DNA of 6,130 nt from Chloroflexota bacterium. GTDB taxonomy: Bacteria > Chloroflexota > Ktedonobacteria > Ktedonobacterales > Ktedonobacteraceae. The stretch covers positions 1 to 6,130 of the forward strand of contig VBHV01000340.1 in assembly GCA_005881995.1 (NCBI GenBank), read 5' to 3'. The notes beneath the pieces are model-generated. The model worked only from the letters and a program-made list of their open reading frames with translations. It ran no database searches and had not been told where the DNA came from. Below, piece after piece: positions 4,535-6,130 of this stretch (positions are counted from its first letter, which is position 1; each line of letters begins with the position of its first letter). Position numbers and translations under genes: made by a program.

Positions 4535-5696
4535 ACTTTTTGTCAGGCAGATTTGGCTGCGTCTGTTTCGTTGCCTGTCGTCCAACAGCAATCATGAAGA
4601 CGATGAAGCCGATGACCAGGATGCTGAAGAGGCTGATGGTGCGGTCGGTCAGAATGGCCGCAGCTGCCAGGCTCGTATTCGATGAGAAAAGCGCGATCAT
4701 GGCCAGCATACCGCCCTCGACCAGGCCAAGGCCACCTCCAGTAAAAGGTACAACCGTCAACAGGGCTTCGCCAAGCGCGATGAAGAGAGCGGCGGCAACA
4801 ATGTGGATCGCATTACCGCCAATCAGGTTAAAGGCCAGCGCGATAAAGAAGAAACGCAACGACTCACAGGCCCAGACCCCAACTGTCAAAGCGCTGAGTG
4901 TGGGCACATGACGGAATGAGCCGAGCGTCCCTGCCTGGAAATGGTTGTAGTGATCGCGGTAGCGCGCTGGAATGAGGCTGGCAATGTGCGTGGGGAAGGT
5001 GCGCAGCACAAATAACCCGATGATACCTACAAAGACGGCTACCAGAGTGACCGCCAGGCCGGTCTGTAACTGCCTGGGCAGGTTTTCGTGCAGGCTAATG
5101 ATGACCGCCGGAATAAACAGCAGCAACAGCACGATGAGATCGAGTAGGCGTTCCGCCAGTACTGTGCCGAAGGTGCGCGAGGCTGGCAGCTGAGTTTCCT
5201 TGCGCAGCAGGTAGGCGCGGTAGAGGTCGCCCAACTTGGCAGGGACAATGACATTGGCAAACCAGGAGATATAGAGAATTTCCAGCAGTTTCGCGAATTT
5301 TGGGAGATGCACGCCATTTGATTTCGTATAGCCAACATTTTGTAGCAGCATTTGCCAGCGAAGTGTACGTATTGGGAATGATAGGTAATAGATAGCAAAG
5401 GCTATCAGCACAAAGACGATATTGGCGGTGCGGATAGCTGTCCATGTTTTCTGGGGATCGATATTGGCCTGTTTCGCAAAGTAGGCAAGAGCTACAATCA
5501 CAATGACCAGGGGAACAATGGTACGCCAGTTGAGCAGGCGTTTCCCGATTGAAAGTTGCTCCTGAGTAATCTCCGGCTCTTGCTGGGTCTCCTGTTGCAA
5601 TAGTTCAACTTTTTTCTTCTCTATTGCTTCAGGCTCTAAATTTGCTTCAATATTTGTGGTTCCAGAGGAAGCACTACCACTATTATGCGTAATCAA
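4509..5696 (-). CDS. Flippase-like membrane protein (UPF0104 / LPG-synthase TM domain)
   Basis: A 395-residue protein of the PF03706/TIGR00374 family. Residues 1-50 form a polar, Glu/Gln-rich, probably cytoplasmic tail. Hydrophobic helices follow at about 59-74, 91-107, 137-153, 183-203, 211-232, 268-290, 297-317, 326-349 and 355-373. Family landmarks are NVIVPAKLGDLYRAYLLRK (148-166), AERLLDLIVL (181-190) and PFTGGGLGLVEGG (317-329), followed by the DR pair at 351-352. Related domains include the flippase half of MprF, which moves lysyl-phosphatidylglycerol, and stand-alone proteins in glycan and glycolipid loci; the substrate here is unknown. I chose TTG at 5696 because GGAGG lies five bases before it. 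The longer reading from TTG 5708 would start inside that Shine-Dalgarno. It begins one base after the stop of the O-antigen-ligase-like gene and overlaps ybeY at its end, so it is an interior operon gene. Neighbours suggest a lipid-linked glycan role (inference). Confidence 0.9.
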   Translation of the reverse strand: MITHNSGSASSGTTNIEANLEPEAIEKKKVELLQQETQQEPEITQEQLSIGKRLLNWRTIVPLVIVIVALAYFAKQANIDPQKTWTAIRTANIVFVLIAFAIYYLSFPIRTLRWQMLLQNVGYTKSNGVHLPKFAKLLEILYISWFANVIVPAKLGDLYRAYLLRKETQLPASRTFGTVLAERLLDLIVLLLLFIPAVIISLHENLPRQLQTGLAVTLVAVFVGIIGLFVLRTFPTHIASLIPARYRDHYNHFQAGTLGSFRHVPTLSALTVGVWACESLRFFFIALAFNLIGGNAIHIVAAALFIALGEALLTVVPFTGGGLGLVEGGMLAMIALFSSNTSLAAAAILTDRTISLFSILVIGFIVFMIAVGRQATKQTQPNLPDKKYASTTRTF

Positions 5697-5697
5697 A

Positions 5698-6130
5698 TTA
5701 TCCTCCAATGCCGTTACTCCAAGACTTCGGGGTCACTCTCTCTAGACGGATAAGAGCAATAAGGAGTAACGCGATAAGATTGGTCAAACTATGTACATAG
5801 ACATCATCAACAAAATTGTGGACACTCACAGTAATTAACGCGGCCATCAGGCCTATTGCTAGCGCTCGATCATTGGTAAGCATGCCGGGAATTTCGATGG
5901 ACCGCGGCTGGCGGAAATAGCTTGCCATGCGAGATGGCCGCAGCAGCAATGCCAGCTTGTCGCGTCTTCTCGCGGGCGCCGCAATGGGTACCAACTGCTC
6001 TGATCGCTGCGCAAGTGCCAGCCTGCGCTTCTTGCTAATGCCACGTAAGGCGCTCCCACCAGCGACGAAAATGGCGAGCAAGAAGAGCAGATAGGCGATC
6101 AGGCCAATCGTACCCATTTCGGCTGCAATA
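5698..6130 (-). CDS. O-antigen ligase/polymerase-like membrane protein, C-terminal part only
   Basis: The frame is open to the right edge, so only the last 143 residues are seen; the true start is beyond the window, and the ATG at 6117 is an internal methionine. The visible part starts IAAEMGTIGLIAYLLFLLAIF, resembling the E-x-G-x-x-G-x-x-A-F/Y segment of the Wzy_C/O-antigen ligase family, here leading into a transmembrane helix. A long basic stretch follows (about residues 29-85, many Arg/Lys), probably cytoplasmic. Then comes a helical hairpin with SVHNFVDDVYVHSLTNLIAL, matching the family's C-terminal His/Asp-containing pair of helices. Such proteins polymerise or transfer lipid-linked glycans at the outer face of the membrane. 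The gene ends with TAA at 5700-5698, one base before the flippase start. The assignment rests on a fragment and could equally be a general Wzy-like polymerase. Confidence 0.7.
   Translation of the reverse strand, partial: IAAEMGTIGLIAYLLFLLAIFVAGGSALRGISKKRRLALAQRSEQLVPIAAPARRRDKLALLLRPSRMASYFRQPRSIEIPGMLTNDRALAIGLMAALITVSVHNFVDDVYVHSLTNLIALLLIALIRLERVTPKSWSNGIGG
5702..5706 (-). promoter_or_regulatory. Ribosome binding site deciding the flippase TTG start
   Basis: GGAGG on the minus strand, five bases (ATAAT) before the TTG at 5696, inside the last codons of the upstream gene. The spacing is identical to that of the MerR gene. It rules out the longer reading from 5708, whose second codon overlaps this site. 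Confidence 0.75.

Noticed and set aside
4164..4685. 173-residue plus-strand frame opposite ybeY and the flippase gene end
   Set aside because: Ser/Cys-rich shadow frame crossing two real genes; no ribosome binding site or family motif.

Overview
The window looks like bacterial chromosome with dense genes, strong GGAGG-type ribosome binding sites and some TTG starts. A Gram-positive-type DgkA (undecaprenol kinase family) encoded directly after ybeY, and an EF-P with an unusual Asn-Trp tip, suggest a monoderm-like lineage outside Proteobacteria. My best guess is Chloroflexota, class Ktedonobacteria. This is an impression from the protein sequences, not a database result.

Layout. Positions 1-1406, minus strand: a MerR-family regulator followed 37 bases later by an MFS exporter that runs off the left edge. 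This is probably a regulator-exporter operon transcribed from a recognisable promoter at 1461-1490. Positions 1521-1847, plus strand: a decayed histidine-phosphatase (phosphoglycerate-mutase-like) fragment that lacks its catalytic RHG motif and its C-terminal half. Positions 1946-2740, plus: an all-helical HEAT/AlkD-like protein of unknown role. Positions 2941-3513, plus: translation elongation factor P (efp) with its own promoter, a leader that can form two small hairpins, and a strong intrinsic terminator.

Positions 3558-6130, minus strand: a tightly packed operon, in transcription order an O-antigen ligase/polymerase-like protein (N-terminal part outside the window), a flippase-like UPF0104/LPG-synthase-TM membrane protein, ybeY and dgkA. 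The junctions are a 1-base gap, a 26-base overlap and a 1-base TGATG overlap, so the four are probably translationally coupled. A plausible link is cell-envelope polysaccharide assembly on a polyprenyl carrier, with DgkA recharging undecaprenol. YbeY is a ribosome/rRNA-processing nuclease that traditionally travels with dgkA.

I found no mobile element, CRISPR array, tRNA or rRNA, and no clear evidence of a wholly new multi-gene system. The most interesting points are residue-level: EF-P has Asn at the position that is modified Lys or Arg in well-studied EF-Ps, and YbeY has Asp in place of its third zinc-binding His.
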